Of a stretch of 64,000 nt of DNA, positions 1 through 11,082 are shown piece by piece. Source of the stretch: Zeus faber (lineage: Eukaryota; Chordata; Actinopteri; Zeiformes; Zeidae). A program made the position numbers and the translations under genes. The DNA lies in NCBI GenBank assembly GCA_960531495.1, contig CAUIJY010000124.1, positions 372,001-436,000 on the forward strand, read 5' to 3'. Each line of letters starts with the position of its first letter. Position 1 is the first letter of the stretch. The notes beneath the pieces were generated by a model that saw only the letters and a program-made list of their open reading frames with translations, did not search any database and was not told the DNA's origin.

Positions 1-393
1 CAAGAATGCAAAATAGGGTATGGGGAATAGTTCTGTGTTTTTCCAAACAGTTATGTTGAATAGACAACTATAGTCTCAGTACAAAATAAATATATGCAGT
101 CACCCTAGCGGAACAACAGAATAATATTATCACATTGTCTAATATTTAGGAGATAATGTTAATAGAATATAGATTAGGCTACAAAATAACCGACAATGTG
201 TAAATCATGCAAGGTTTTTTAAATTGTCCTAAAATGCATTTCTCGAATGTTGCCTGAACATAATCCCATCTACACAATCCATTAATAAACGCAAGTCTAA
301 AATGATAAATCCTAAAACTGGACAATCTGATCACTACTGATTTACATGATGTAATTCATATGTGGGCATGGTACATGATGTAATTCATAGCAG
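1..393. other. AT-rich sequence, nothing recognised
   Basis: I see no gene, RNA or mobile-element signature. The only structure is a short direct repeat around the phrase gatgtaattcata (near 347 and 378) just before the SINE. Confidence 0.5.
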
Positions 394-614
394 GGGATGG
401 TAGCTCAGGCGGTAGAGCTGGTGATCTAGTGATCTAAAGGTTGCTGGTTCGATCCCAGGCTCCTCCTTCGATCCCAGGCTCCTCCTGCTAGCATGCTGTA
501 GTGTCCTTGAGCAAGACATGTCACCTGTAATTGCTCCCGATGGCTGCGTCCGTCGGTGATTGAACAATTGTAAGTCGCTTTGGATAAAAGCGTCTGCTAA
601 ATGTAATGTAATGT
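394..614 (+). mobile_element. tRNA-derived SINE, copy 1
   Basis: The head carries RNA polymerase III A-box-like (TAGCTCAGGCGGTAGAG) and B-box-like (GGTTCGATCCC) sequences. The body contains the ttgagcaagaca motif common in fish repeats. The 3' tail contains TCGCTTTGGATAAAAGCG and ends in ATGTA repeats. A 19-bp piece around the B box (ttcgatcccaggctcctcc) is duplicated in tandem in this copy only. Positions 570-603 are identical to the 3' end of the L2-like LINE at 19276-19309 (complement), so that LINE class probably supplied the retrotransposition machinery (inference). Further copies lie at 29210, 39766 (reverse) and 48219. Confidence 0.85.
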
Positions 615-617
615 GGT

Positions 618-725
618 TTTTGTCGACAGAAGGTAGACCTAAGCGCATTGGTCTCCCGGTCAGCACTTCATGCTGGGACAGTACTCTCGCACCATGTGAT
701 CGCCCTCGCACTCCCATCATCACTG
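618..725 (-). pseudogene. Retroviral integrase C-terminal scrap
   Basis: The minus frame reads SQHEVLTGRPMRLG, which resembles the (S/T)PHE-LTGRPM motif near the end of class I retroviral integrases. The open stretch then runs through the abutting SINE, so the longer ORF here is not a gene. It is an isolated fragment of about 35 codons with no other pol sequence adjacent. It could belong to the same ERV lineage as the elements further along the window, but it is too short to say. Confidence 0.4.
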
Positions 726-729
726 ATGG

Positions 730-1580
730 CAGGAATGAAACTCAGTCAAGCTGACCTTCATTGGGATTCCATTAAGAAAACCATGTCAAGCTCCCCAAAC
801 AATATTTTAACCATGACAAAGCGTCATGGTAAGCGAATCAAACGAAAACCCTCCTTTTTGTTGTACTCATGAGTTGAAATTATTGTGGGTGAACTTTTCA
901 AGAACTTCAGTAGCAAGATCTGGGCGGGGCGAAGCCACAATGGCAACGCTGTCAAGTAATCATGTGAATCACGAAAAGAGGGAAGAAGAGAAGTTGGAGT
1001 AAGCAAAGTGAGTGTTGCACATGTTGATGATGGAGAGGTGCTGCCTGAGAGAAATGAGCCGGTTTGCTTCGTAGCAAGATATAGGCTACAGAATGTAATC
1101 CACCCAATAACCAGACGCAATTCATCTCCATAAGATTACAACACAGCTAACATAATACCATCTCCCTCATCCACAGTTAAAGAAATCCAGCAAACCCAAC
1201 ATGGAGCTGGTGTAAAAAGATTTTTTTGAAGAGCAACAAAACGTTCTCCTGTCTAATGGCTTGGCAAGCATTGCCTCATTCCACGATCCAAAAACAACAA
1301 TAACCACAACAGCCAAGAAAGGCCATGCCAGGGTGTGACCCTGAGGAGACAAAATTAAAATATAAATGTCATGACTCAAATAATGACTTATTTAGTGCTG
1401 GCTGGAGTTATAGAGGAGAAGAAAAGAAAAAACATCAAACTAAGAATTTTAGGAAGTCCTGTGTATCCATGACACAACCAGATGAGTAAAACATCAATAT
1501 TGCAAAGTGTGCTGCCATTGATAAATTCAAAATCGGTCAAAATAAATTTCCGTAATGTGGCAGGACAAAAACATTACCGA
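730..1580. other. No recognisable gene
   Basis: Mixed-composition sequence. Short ORFs at 824-1120 and 1167-1379 (minus) have no recognisable motif, domain or neighbour and are treated as chance. Confidence 0.4.
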
Positions 1581-1617
1581 CCCTAACCCTAACCCTAAAC
1601 CTAACCCTAACCCTAAC
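1581..1617. repeat. Interstitial telomeric repeat (CCCTAA)n
   Basis: Six consecutive CCCTAA hexamers with one variant (ccctaa, ccctaa, ccctaa, acctaa and so on). This is the vertebrate telomere motif inside the chromosome. A longer, decayed version occurs at 47262-47535 within block B. Confidence 0.85.
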
Positions 1618-1765
1618 GAGTTAAGCAACTAAAGAGGGTAAGGAAAAATGTGATCAACATACTAAAACATTTTAATATTTAGCCTTCATTACTATTTTTT
1701 CTATTTTAAAATTAAAAAACATTGAAACGGTCGACGTATTTCACATTTATTTTAGTGTTTCAATT

Positions 1766-2410
1766 TTTAGAAAGTGAATGTACACAATCCATTACCTCTC
1801 TTGTGTACAAAACAAAACAATTATTCCTCTTTGTTAAACTACTTGTTAAGTTTTATTCTGTATAAGAACATCTATCTTGTTCAATGTAAAATTGCGCTAA
1901 AAATAATAATAATAATAATAATAATGTTGTTTGATTATACTTAAACAATCACCAGCCTTACTGAGAAAAACAAAGTAAACGGTAAGGATATGAAACATAC
2001 AAACACAGTTGTATATCACACCAAAACAAACGATTCACTCATGCAAGATCATGATTTCATGTACATTTTTTAATCAATACTATTTAGTTATTTATCATAT
2101 CCTTTAATTTAGAATTACAAATTTACTAATGCATTGTGACATTGTGCCAATTTGTTACTGTTTTAACACTGCAGACAACCCACTGTGGGAAAGATAAAGG
2201 ATTATCTTATCTCAACCATCACTTTGACAAAAGAACACAAAAGGGAAAAATAAAGTATCTAAAAAGAATAACTCTTTATAACCCAAAAACTAATTCATTT
2301 CTGCTGCTACTATGCATCATATCTGTGCTCCGCAATGTCTTAAAACATATTTTGGAAGCAGCAATTGTTATTTTTTTAATATTGATATATTTATTTTTAG
2401 CAATTTGGAA
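1766..2410. repeat. Left segment of duplicated block A
   Basis: AT-rich non-coding sequence closely matching 39957-40622 in the same orientation; for example the run beginning tacacaatccattacctctc appears in both. It contains an (ATA)n microsatellite at 1902-1924. It marks the start of the duplication that also includes the decayed tRNA arrays. Confidence 0.8.
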
Positions 2411-2992
2411 TGCTTTGTGATGGGCGCAGCGGAAGCATGCTGGCCCCATAACCCAGAGGTTGATGGATCGAAGCCCTTTTCTGCGAAGGCTTCGCATTCG
2501 GTAGCACTTGATGTGGACTTGTGCTAATTTCATGTTACAAACAAAAAAGCTTCTTACCAACTGTCCACATATTGAACAGGTGGTCATGCATTACAGTCCA
2601 TTCATGAAAGCTTTTAAACACTCATGAACGACCAGACATGACAATTTCCCCCTCCGAAAGAATGGATTGTGGGCCAGAGTCCCACCTCATGTGCTTATAA
2701 GTAGAGTTGCCAGCAAAGGCATGCTGGCCCCGTAACCCAGAGATTGATTGATCAAAACCGTTCTCTGTTCATGCCTCATTTTTACTATTGGACTAAATGC
2801 ATTTGGACCTGACTACTAGCTAACTATATGTTGAAGAGGAAACTGCTTCTTATCTATAAATCATCTATTTACCGGGTGTTGATGCTGATTGCAAACATCT
2901 TCCAACCATTCAGGAAAATGTCCCTCCACTCTTGACGCTTTCACCTCCTAAACAAGGGATTGTGTGCTCAAGTACCACAAGAGGCTCTTGGA

Positions 2993-3064
2993 AGCAGAGT
3001 GGCGCAGCGGAAGCGTGCTGGGCCCATAACCCAGATGTCGATGGATTGAAGCCATCCTCTGCTG
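2993..3064 (+). tRNA. Initiator tRNA-Met(CAT) gene copy, probably decayed
   Basis: A 72-nt sequence matches the vertebrate initiator tRNA-Met layout, with the CAT anticodon in the loop gcccataac and the acceptor start agcagag pairing with ctctgct. About four positions differ from the canonical form, including one in the B box (ggattgaag for ggatcgaaa). It is one unit of the decayed array. Function is doubtful. Confidence 0.55.
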
Positions 3065-3754
3065 AAGCGACGCATTTGGTGCCATAGGATGTGGACTTGT
3101 GCTAATTTCAAGTTACAAACTCTCCATGTGTTGAGCAGGTGGTCATGACAGCTTTTAAACACTCGTGAGCAACGAGTATTGATGATTATGCCCTCCTTAA
3201 CCATAGATTGTGCGTCCGAGTCCCACCTGATGTGCTTATGAGCGGAGCTCACCACTGAGGCTGCCTGCCCCTAAAATCCAGGGATCTCTTGATCAAAACT
3301 ATCCTCTGATAAGGCCTTACCGTTACAATAGGACCAAATGCATTTGGACCTGAACTCCCGCTAACAGTATGTTGACGAGGAAAATGCTTCTTACCTATTA
3401 ATCATCTATCTACCAGGTGCTGATCAGAAAACATTTTCCAGCCAATCAAGACAATTTCCCTCCACTCTTGATGATTTTACCTCCTAAACAAGGGATTGTG
3501 GGCTCAAGTCCTACCTGGGGCTCTCAAAAGCAGAGTGGTGCAGTACCACACGACCAAATGCGTGTGGACATGAACTCTAGCTAACTATATGTTGAGGAGG
3601 AAACTGTTTCTTACCTATAAATAATCTATTTACCGTGTGTTGATGCTGATTGCAAAACATCTTCCAACCATTCAGGAAAATTTCCCTCCACTCTTGACGA
3701 TTTCACCTCCTAAAAAACTGATTGTGTGCTCAGGTACAACATGCCGTTCTCAAA

Positions 3755-3826
3755 AGCAGAGTGGCGCAGTGGAAGCGTGCTGGGCCCATAACCTAGCAGT
3801 CGATGGATCGAAACCATCCTCTGCTA
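3755..3826 (+). tRNA. Initiator tRNA-Met(CAT) gene copy, probably decayed
   Basis: A 72-nt initiator-type sequence with CAT anticodon and intact acceptor pairing (agcagag/ctctgct). The B box ggatcgaaacc looks normal. The anticodon-stem 3' side and variable loop read acctagcagt instead of the usual acccagaggt, which breaks a stem pair. Part of the decayed array. Confidence 0.5.
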
Positions 3827-4277
3827 AGGCCTCGCATTTGGTACCATAGGACGTGGACTTGTGCTAATTTCAAGTTATAAACTCTCCATGTGTTGAGCAG
3901 CTTTTAAACACTCGTGAGCAACCATTCTTGGTAATTATCCCCTCCTTCAGCATAGATTGTGCGTCCGAGTCCCACCTGATGTGCTTATGAGCAGAGCTCA
4001 CCGCTGAGGCTTCCTGCCCCTAAAATCCAGAGATTGATTGATCAAAACCATCCTCTGATAAGGCCGTACCGTTACGATAGGACCAAATGCATTTTGACCT
4101 GAACTCCCGCTACCAGTTTGTTGAGGAGGAAAATGCTCCTTACCTATTAATCATCTATCTACCAGGTGCTGATCGGAAAACATTTTCCAGCCATTCATGA
4201 CAATTTCCCTCTAGTCTTGATGATTTCACCTCCTAAACAAGGGATTGTGGGCTCAAGTCCTACCTGGGGCTCTCAAA

Positions 4278-4349
4278 AGCAGAGTGGTGCAGTGAGAGCG
4301 TACTGGCCCCAGAACCATGATGTTGATGGATCCAAACGATCCTCTTTTA
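4278..4349 (+). pseudogene. Decayed initiator tRNA-Met
   Basis: It starts agcagagtggtgcag as in the better copies. The anticodon region reads ggccccagaacca, so the CAT anticodon is lost, and the acceptor end is degraded (ctctttta). Confidence 0.6.
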
Positions 4350-5321
4350 AGACCTCCCGTTTGCTAGAGGTATTGATGCTGATCACACAAACATTTTTGA
4401 CATTTTAATCTCCCAAACCAGGATGTGGACTCGTGCTAATCTCATCTTGCAACCAAAAAAGCTTTTTACCAACTCTCGACATTTTGAGAAGGTGGTCATG
4501 CTGTCCACAAAACAATTACTGTCCAGTCATGACAACTTCCAAACACTGATGAAGATTTCAAGACCAGTCATGACAATTTCACCCCCTAAACAAAAGATTG
4601 TGGGCTCAAGTCCTCTCTGGGGTTCCAAAAAGTAGAGTCACCCCGATGTTGATCGATCAATACCATCCTCCACAAAGGCTTCCGCTTTGCTACCACAATA
4701 TATTATTCAAGATGTGAACTCATGCTAACTATATGTTGAAAAGGAATCAGCTTCTTATTTACACAACATTTAAAGAACAGGTGATCATGCTGTTCACAAA
4801 ACAATTTCACATTTTCTTACCAGTCGTGACAAGTCTCCCCTCCTAAACCAGGTATTGTGAATTCAAGTCCCACTTAAGGAGCTAATGAGCAGAGTTACCA
4901 ACGGAAGTGTCCTGGGCCCATAATCCGGAGGTCAATGGATCACAACCATCTTCTGCCAAGGCCTCATGCTCAACTCATTCTAACATATGTTGACATGGAA
5001 AAAGCTTCCTACCAACGTGTATTTAACAGTTGTTGATGCTGATTGCGAAACAATTTCAGACCAGGCATGAGAACCTTTGATCACTCATGACAATTTTCCC
5101 TCAGAAATGTATTCTTTGGGATGTGACCTCATGCTTATTAACAAGAAGTGTATACTTTGTAATCTAGAAAAAGTATTTGCTTGCTGTTGAAACTGTTCAC
5201 AATGGTGTTTCCTAAGCTGTCAAGAATTGAGCAATTTCATAACAGTAAATTGCCAAGAAATTGTTTCTCTACCTTATTGCCAATGTGCATGAAAATTGAG
5301 CACTTTGTTCAAGGTGCAGGC

Positions 5322-5402
5322 CAAAGTACCGGCCTAGTGGATAAGGCACTGGCTTTCCAAACAAGGGATGAAGGGCTCATGGGCTCAGGGCCCTACCTGG
5401 GG
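5322..5402 (+). pseudogene. Decayed tRNA-Arg(CCT)-like sequence
   Basis: The phrase ggcctagtggataaggcactggc matches the D-arm and anticodon-stem region of tRNA-Arg(CCT), followed by acaaggg and ctacctgggg as the 3' end. The anticodon loop is changed (tttccaaa) and extra sequence sits in the variable or T-arm region. Confidence 0.5.
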
Positions 5403-5837
5403 CTCTCAAAAGTAACGTGGTCCATTGTGAGCGTACTGCGCCCCAAACCCTGATGTCAATGGAGTAGCCTCTTCTACCACCTTCCATTCGCTGGAGCAGC
5501 TGATGCTGATCACACAAGCATTCTTGATAATTTCACCTCCCACACCAGACATTGCGGGTGCAAGTCCTATCCAGGTTTCTTGAAAGCAGAGTAACCATAA
5601 CCCCAATGTTCATGAATCAACACCATCCTCTGCAAGGGTGTCCCCTTTGCTACAACCACATATGATTCAGGATGTGAACTCATGCCTATTATATGCTGAA
5701 GAGGACAGAGCTTCATATCTACACAATGTTTAATTAACAGGTGGTCATGGTGTTCACAAAACAATTTCAGACCATTTATCAGAACTTTTGACCACTCGTG
5801 ACAATTTACAACCAGTCCTGACAATTTTCCCTCAGAA

Positions 5838-6278
5838 ATGCATTCTTTGGGATGTGAACTCATCATGTTTGCCATAGATTTCCTGTCACTGTTGGACTGT
5901 TTTAACATTATACAGCACGTTCAAGATCCCACCGACACCAAAGGCCACACGCTCGATTTGGTGGTCACCACTGGCACCTCTCGCTCCCATCTTCATCCGC
6001 TCACGACGCATGGCCATATCGCTCTGAATAAGCCCGATGTCGTCCGAGATCTCGTCCCACCTAAAACATGCACACAGCATCGTCTGACTAGCGATGGACA
6101 TCTGGAACCAGGTCCCCGGGCGCGTCATCGAATGCTGCCCACTGCTCCTGGCTGCCCCCCCGGATGAAGGACAAGCCAATATGGGTGAAATGCAGAGTCT
6201 GCATTTCACCGGCCACCATCAAAAAAGCATGTGCATGTGTTGTCCTGTGACAAATAAAGATTCTTCTTCCTCAATTCA
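5838..6278 (+). mobile_element. L2-like LINE scrap: endonuclease middle and 3' tail
   Basis: The plus frame contains LLDCFNIIQHVQDPT and KGHTLDLVVTTG, typical of the apurinic-like endonuclease domain of L2/CR1-group LINEs. After about 6170 the frame is lost. A LINE-like 3' end follows (tgtgacaaataaagattctt, with a polyadenylation-like aataaa). The endonuclease middle and the 3' end are joined by a large deletion. A different piece of a similar LINE sits at the corresponding place in block B (46470-47255). Confidence 0.65.
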
Positions 6279-6437
6279 TTCACCCTTTAATATCTTTTGG
6301 TGGCATATTGTACCAGCACTGGGGGAGAGTGGTATCTCCTTTACTCAATATTTCCCCACACTTATTTAATTCATATAGCGTGTAGGCAAGATAATACTTA
6401 TATTTTACCATTGAATGTTATAGTAAATTTCTCCCAT
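6279..6437 (-). mobile_element. 3' LTR fragment of minus-strand ERV, block A copy
   Basis: Positions 6279-6437 match the U3 end of the complete LTR at 49705-50239, including the terminal ctcccat. Directly inside lies a polypurine tract on the minus strand (AAAGGGGAAG within 6440-6457). The rest of the LTR is missing and LINE sequence abuts at 6278. LTR and polypurine tract orientation show that the ERV reads on the minus strand. Confidence 0.75.
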
Positions 6438-6839
6438 ATACTTCCCCTTTGGGGCTTACTATGTCCCAAACATCAATTAACATATATTTGTCAATTCACA
6501 ATCATATATGGCTACTTTCCGGACAGCTAGATAAATCATCAGTATTCACATTTGGTTATCAGAAAAATGTTTTTTTCTTTAATCAGAATTCACAACCTGA
6601 TTTCCAAATGTGTTATACCTTTAATTGTTTCCATCCCATCAATCAATTAGCCTATATTACAAAATATATGATTAGAAAAACACATCATAATATGAAAGTA
6701 AAAAACCTTTGGTATGATATTAAAAATATGACACATTATATGATTATAACAAAGAATACATGACACTAGAATAAAAACTTGAAAAACCTGACCATTCAAT
6801 TTGTTTCAACATGCATTGATTCATCATGGCCTTTCAAAG

Positions 6840-8616
6840 CTTAGGCCTTTGTGAGTCCAAATTCTTCATCATCTTCATCATCACTCTGGCTTCCTTCTCC
6901 AACATGTTCCCATTCTAATCCTTTTGACTGGACTATGTCCTATGACGTGAGGATCATTTGTTTGCTCAACCTTGACGCTATCATGGATCTCATTATGGGA
7001 ATAGAACAGAAAAAAATTAAACCCATTATTATTAGTGGTACCAAGAGTATTATACCTATTTTGGTGAACATCATTCCCCATCATCCCATTTTTAAATCTA
7101 GCCATGCAAACCAAATTTTTCCATATTCCATATTCCATATTTTTACCTGCGTTGTCTTTGACCTCCTGTCTTAGCTTTTTAAGTTTATTTATTGCAAGAG
7201 GGAACAATCCATCTGGCGAGATATTATTTGGGATAAAAGTGCAACACACTTTGCCTATGAGTGCACACACTCCTCCTTTTTCTGCTAAGAGCCAATCTAA
7301 AGCTTGCCTATTTTGCCAAGCCACAGCGCTTGTGGCTTTCAATTGTTCCCCTAAGGCGGATAAAGCGTCATCCGTGTAATTAATAGACCTTTGTGATTAT
7401 AATGGATGTAATTGATCCATTCTGTGTCTTTGGATATTCCTCTGGCTGTTATTGTTTCAAATCCTGCCGCTACTTCATCTCGTGCTGTGAACTTTTTGGG
7501 GTATACCTCTAGGTTGTCCTATGTTATCAATTTTTACACTGTCGTCTGATTCGTATGCTCTTTTTCGCCTTTTTAGCTCCTTGGTTTCAAAGTTACCATC
7601 AACCCCATCTAATGAGGGTAATAACACAATTTCTGTAACCATTTGTACTCTTGCGCTTTACCTCTCCACAGTTTAGATAGTAGGGGCGAAGAATCCTATA
7701 TACCGCAGATCCAAAATTGGTCTGCCACCACTTTATCCTTTTTTTGATATTCACTATCACCCAGCAGGGATGACACAAATGACTTCTTAGCCATTTGACC
7801 AGGGTCTTTTCGGTCCTGGTCACCTTTTATAACAGGTGATTGTCTTCGTAGTTCGATCTGGTTGTTATAATATATGGTGACATTCCAAATTATCCCACAT
7901 TGCGCTTCTTCCACACTGCCCACATGACTAGCAGTTGCGCTTCCTTTGTCATTTTGATAAAACTCTCATCCTTCCTCTATTTGAAAATCTGTTCCTATTG
8001 GTAATGTTACTTCACCTACTGCGTTGGATAGACTTATGTCCATAGCTCGACATCTTTTCATCATTAGGTTCATAGGACTTCCATCCCATTGAGCTTTGTA
8101 ATACTTGTTGTCTACACTTGATCCATGTACAGTAAACATTGCATTGAACACACTACTACCTTATTATGATATGAGAATATACTGTATTACTTGTTGTTTG
8201 TGTTTTATTCAGTTAGGCATGTTTCCTCAACTCTTTCTCTTCTAAGCCTCTGATTTGCTGCCTCTTCTCTTCTCTACATAATTCACAATTGTATTTAGTG
8301 TTAATTACGTACAATGCATTCTGACGACTTGTACTACATAAATAACAGTTGTCTGCGTCTATTTGTTTTCCGGTGAACTCCACCCATTTATGCCAATTAT
8401 TTGCTTTTGCTCATTCATACAACCGGTCTTTTTTTCTTACCCTAATTGTGCGTCCATAGGGGTCAAGTTTATACTGCCTTAAGGTTCTTGCTGTTGAGAG
8501 GGGGTCAACACTCCCAGTTGCATTGAACACTGATTTTGCACGTGATGTGTCTGGAAGGTTTGAAGTGAATAGGTCACTGAGCTCCCAAAGCTGAGATATA
8601 GTGTGGGAATAATAGT
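6840..8616 (-). pseudogene. env: Endogenous retroviral env, C-terminal SU and TM, block A copy
   Basis: The minus strand holds an envelope gene with frame breaks. The best part (6881-7342) has the immunosuppressive-like segment QNRQALDWLLAEKGG followed by a C-x6-CC motif (CALIGKVCC), diagnostic of gamma/epsilon-type TM subunits. The membrane anchor follows in a shifted frame, so there is at least one frameshift at about 7090-7110. Upstream pieces (7599-7823, 7696-7923, 7966-8151) are surface-subunit fragments in different frames, with cysteines and one N-glycosylation-like NVT. The gene continues on the other side of the inserted LTR, at 9014-9935. In life such proteins mediate receptor binding and membrane fusion; this copy is dead. 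A second copy lies at 50640-50870 plus 55752-57308. Confidence 0.85.
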
Positions 8617-9019
8617 AACGTATGTTACGATTAGATTTATTGCCTCGATGTCATACAGAGAACAGAAATAACAACGGGTTAGGATTAGGTCTATTCAGAG
8701 GCCCTATGGGAGAGGAATTTTGTTGATTTCTTCAGCTTGTCCAGAGGAGGAAATGTTTAGATTTATGGCAAGACAGAGGCTGAGCGTGCACCTATGTGTT
8801 GGGACCAGATATGGTATGTTATCTCTGTACAGCTTTAAAAGCGAGTGCAGAGCGTCGCTTGGCAGAGATTCCATCCGGCTCGGGTCTCTCCTGGACATCC
8901 TAGGCAAGTCTGGTTTGATGCTGATTTGTGTAATAAAACTATTTTTTTAATCAAGTCAGCGTCAGCGGTCACTCCTTCATTCATCAACACATCACATTCA
9001 TTCAGAAACTACACACGTA
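8617..9019 (+). mobile_element. Solo LTR of plus-strand ERV inside env, with target duplication
   Basis: The LTR is 8623-9013 (391 bp), beginning TGTTACG and ending ACTACA. It has a TATA-like tttaaaa (about 8833) and AATAAA (about 8932). It is flanked by aacgta (8617-8622) and cacgta (9014-9019), a 6-bp target duplication with one mismatch. On the minus strand the env reading frame stays open from one flank to the other if the LTR is skipped, so it interrupts a coding region. The same LTR at the same site in block B (57315-57650) is followed by a provirus, so this copy has collapsed to a solo LTR. Confidence 0.8.
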
Positions 9020-9935
9020 TCTCGGATATAGGTGTTGGTATTGTTGTTATGATTTTAGTCACAGTAGTCACATAAGAGATTGTCGACATTATCGTCTTAT
9101 TCAGAGTATTTTCAGAATTGGCCATTGATATCCTAGTCACCTTTGTGCTTAGTATATTCTCTTTTGGGGTCATTGTTGGGCTCGTCTCTGCCTTTCTTTG
9201 CATTGTGTTTGTACAATTCACTTCACTCTGTAAATTGGCTGCTGTACCATTTGTTGTTAACATTTTAACCGATAAGGTGTGTCTTGCATTGTTATCATTA
9301 CCAATTGTTTTTAAGGCGTTTGTTGGTTTGTACGCGGCCGTTGTTTTCTCCACAGTCATAGTTAAGTTATTTTTGGTTCTATTGTCACTGAAGCTCTTTC
9401 TAATTTGTTAGAAACCAAAGTTTGTGCTAGCTTATTGGCTACTGAAGTTTCATCTTTTCATTAATAACTGGGGTTGGGCCTACTTTACCCATAATCAGAG
9501 TTGGGTCTATTTTATCAACCATTGGAGTTGCGTTTACTTTATCAAAAGTTGTGTTTACTTTTGGCTTACTTTTTCCGACTGAGAGGCCTTATCGTTTTGC
9601 TCTTGTGTAATACAAGAGGCTTCTGGTTCTTGCTTAAGATCTGTTGTTATTTCAAATTTTATTTGCAGAAACTGACCTCTTCTTATTTCTAATTTATACT
9701 TTTATCGTGGTCCCATTGTTTTTGTGGTTGTATCCTAAAACACCAGTAGGTTTGTTCTTTCCGGATATCTATTTTACACTGGTCTGGTCCCCAGGTTAGA
9801 AGTTTGTGTTTCTGGTGCATAGCTTCCCGACATAGCTGTTCTCCTTCTACCTTGACAGTAAAAGTAATTTGTTCGTCCGTGAGTTTTAATTCTTGCGGTG
9901 CTATCTGAGCTTGTAAAACCATTTTGTCCAACTTC
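9020..9935 (-). pseudogene. env: Endogenous retroviral env, N-terminal portion, block A copy
   Basis: This is collinear with the env remnant at 6840-8616 on the other side of the solo LTR. Minus-strand ORFs at 9009-9359 (Thr/Ser/Asn-rich) and 9689-9931 (two cysteines, WGPDQC) are read as surface-subunit sequence. The assignment rests on position and frame continuity across the LTR rather than a named motif. Several stops or frameshifts separate the ORFs. Signal peptide and start are not identified. Confidence 0.5.
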
Positions 9936-10170
9936 TATTCTCTTGCTTTGTTAAGTCTTCCTGAATATCTCAGGATTGGCCGTTGTTTTGCCACATTCAT
10001 GAAGAAGAAGCAGTAGAAGCCTTAAATGTGTACTTGTGAGTTCCGACTGAGCAAAAACAGATTTTGCATGTTGCATGTTGGATTGAACTCTGCTCTCCAG
10101 TGACAGTTTACAAATTTTGACTTGTCATCTTGGATATTTTAACTCCACATCTGTGATCCAAAGCTGACAA

Positions 10171-10246
10171 TTGTGGTACAGTGGCCTAGTGGTCTACGAT
10201 GCTGGATTTAGGCTCCATTCTATTTATTTAAATCACACCACTGCCA
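10171..10246 (+). pseudogene. Decayed tRNA-Leu-like sequence
   Basis: It begins ttgtggtacagtggcctag and has gctggatttaggctcc in the anticodon region, then ends caccactgcca. This matches the layout of the better copy at 49119-49200. The long variable arm and T arm are largely destroyed. Confidence 0.5.
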
Positions 10247-10560
10247 AGCTTGACAGTGCTTTTCTCAAGTTAACATACATCTGCTGCTTCAAACCTCAAA
10301 TATCAGTCCCTCAAATTACATGTCCAGAAGTCATCAACAATTGTGGTGTCTCATACAAATTCCATGTAATCCTAGGCCAAACTGTTGCTCTGCCAAGGAG
10401 ACATCTTACTCAAACAGCATTAAAATTGTGTTAATTTTCTTTCAAAGTATTATAGCTATATCGGGCAATCCTTGTATTTACCTAGAGAAATGTGACTGTT
10501 GTTGTTTAAACATTACAAACCTGTCCAGAAGAACTCTGATCAAAGTTTCTCAAAGCTTGT

Positions 10561-10633
10561 GGGTCTATCCAGGGTATGAACCAGGACCTCTCACACCCAA
10601 AATGAGAATCATATGTTTTGCCCAACAAAGCCC
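10561..10633 (-). pseudogene. Decayed tRNA-Pro(TGG)-like sequence
   Basis: The minus strand reads gggctttgttgg, then tgattctcattttgggtgtg (TGG anticodon in the loop) and gaggtcctggttca (B-box-like), closing with agaccc. Acceptor pairing is imperfect and there are small insertions in the D arm. Confidence 0.6.
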
Positions 10634-11009
10634 TAGACCCCTAGTTTAACAATGCTGATTAGCAAGCCAGCCAGTGCAGGTATCAAATGATGACCTGTCG
10701 CCTTGTCTGTCTCCTCTGTTATTAGAAGAACCATGTAGGCAAGCACCAGCTTCACATTTGTCATATTAAGTCTTTAAATGTAGGTAGAGTGGCATTAGGC
10801 ACTGTATTTTTGCTCCAGTCTCTACGGATGCCTCGGTTAAGATCTGAATGCTGCCAAACATGGCTTTGGTTAAATCAAGGTTCATTGTAACCTACCATAA
10901 CAGCAAGTAAATTGGTCTCTATCAGGATATGGTATATGGCCATGAACAAATTCTGTGCCTTCCATCTGGACAATGAACAATGTTCTGGAAGGATACAAAT
11001 TCACTCTTA

Positions 11010-11082
11010 GAGCTCATCTGTGATTTGAACCTGGGACCGCTCCACCTCAAAGCGTGAATCACACGCACAGACCAACAAGCTC
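11010..11082 (-). pseudogene. Decayed tRNA-Pro-like sequence
   Basis: The minus strand starts gagcttgttggtc and ends atgagctc, giving a nearly complete acceptor stem, with B-box-like ggttcaaatc. The anticodon loop reads ctttgagg, altered from the usual proline loop. Related to 48430-48502. Confidence 0.6.

Larger units (their letters stand above)
2410..5830 (+). repeat. Array of decayed tRNA-Arg(CCT)/initiator-tRNA-Met units (block A)
   Basis: Repeated units, mostly spaced about 225-355 bp, each contain a sequence like the 3' half of tRNA-Arg(CCT) (cctcctaaacaagggattgt, then a T-arm-like gggctcaagtcc). This is followed within about 10-20 bp by an initiator-tRNA-Met-like sequence (agcagagtggcgcag). 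Copies range from nearly complete (2993, 3755, 4278) to barely recognisable (for example 2701, 3239, 3989, 4633, 4887, 5585). Spacer phrases such as gttgatgctgat and ctaactatatgttgagg recur with the units. I infer a tandem tRNA gene cluster that has degenerated. A sister array lies at 41265-46345. Confidence 0.8.

Noticed and set aside
385..723. 112-aa minus ORF as a gene
   Set aside because: It runs through a SINE; only a short integrase-like motif at its start is meaningful.
2410..5830. Arg/iMet-like units as a simple tRNA-derived SINE family
   Set aside because: Two different tRNA types recur in fixed order with regular spacing and shared spacers and no SINE tail, which fits a tandem gene cluster better.
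5838..6209. Overlapping plus and minus ORFs of about 107 aa as separate genes
   Set aside because: Only the plus frame has LINE endonuclease similarity; the minus frame is a shadow.
9118..9692. Hydrophobic plus-strand ORFs resembling a membrane protein
   Set aside because: They are antisense to the env N-terminal remnant; the A-rich env strand gives Leu/Phe/Val-rich antisense translations.
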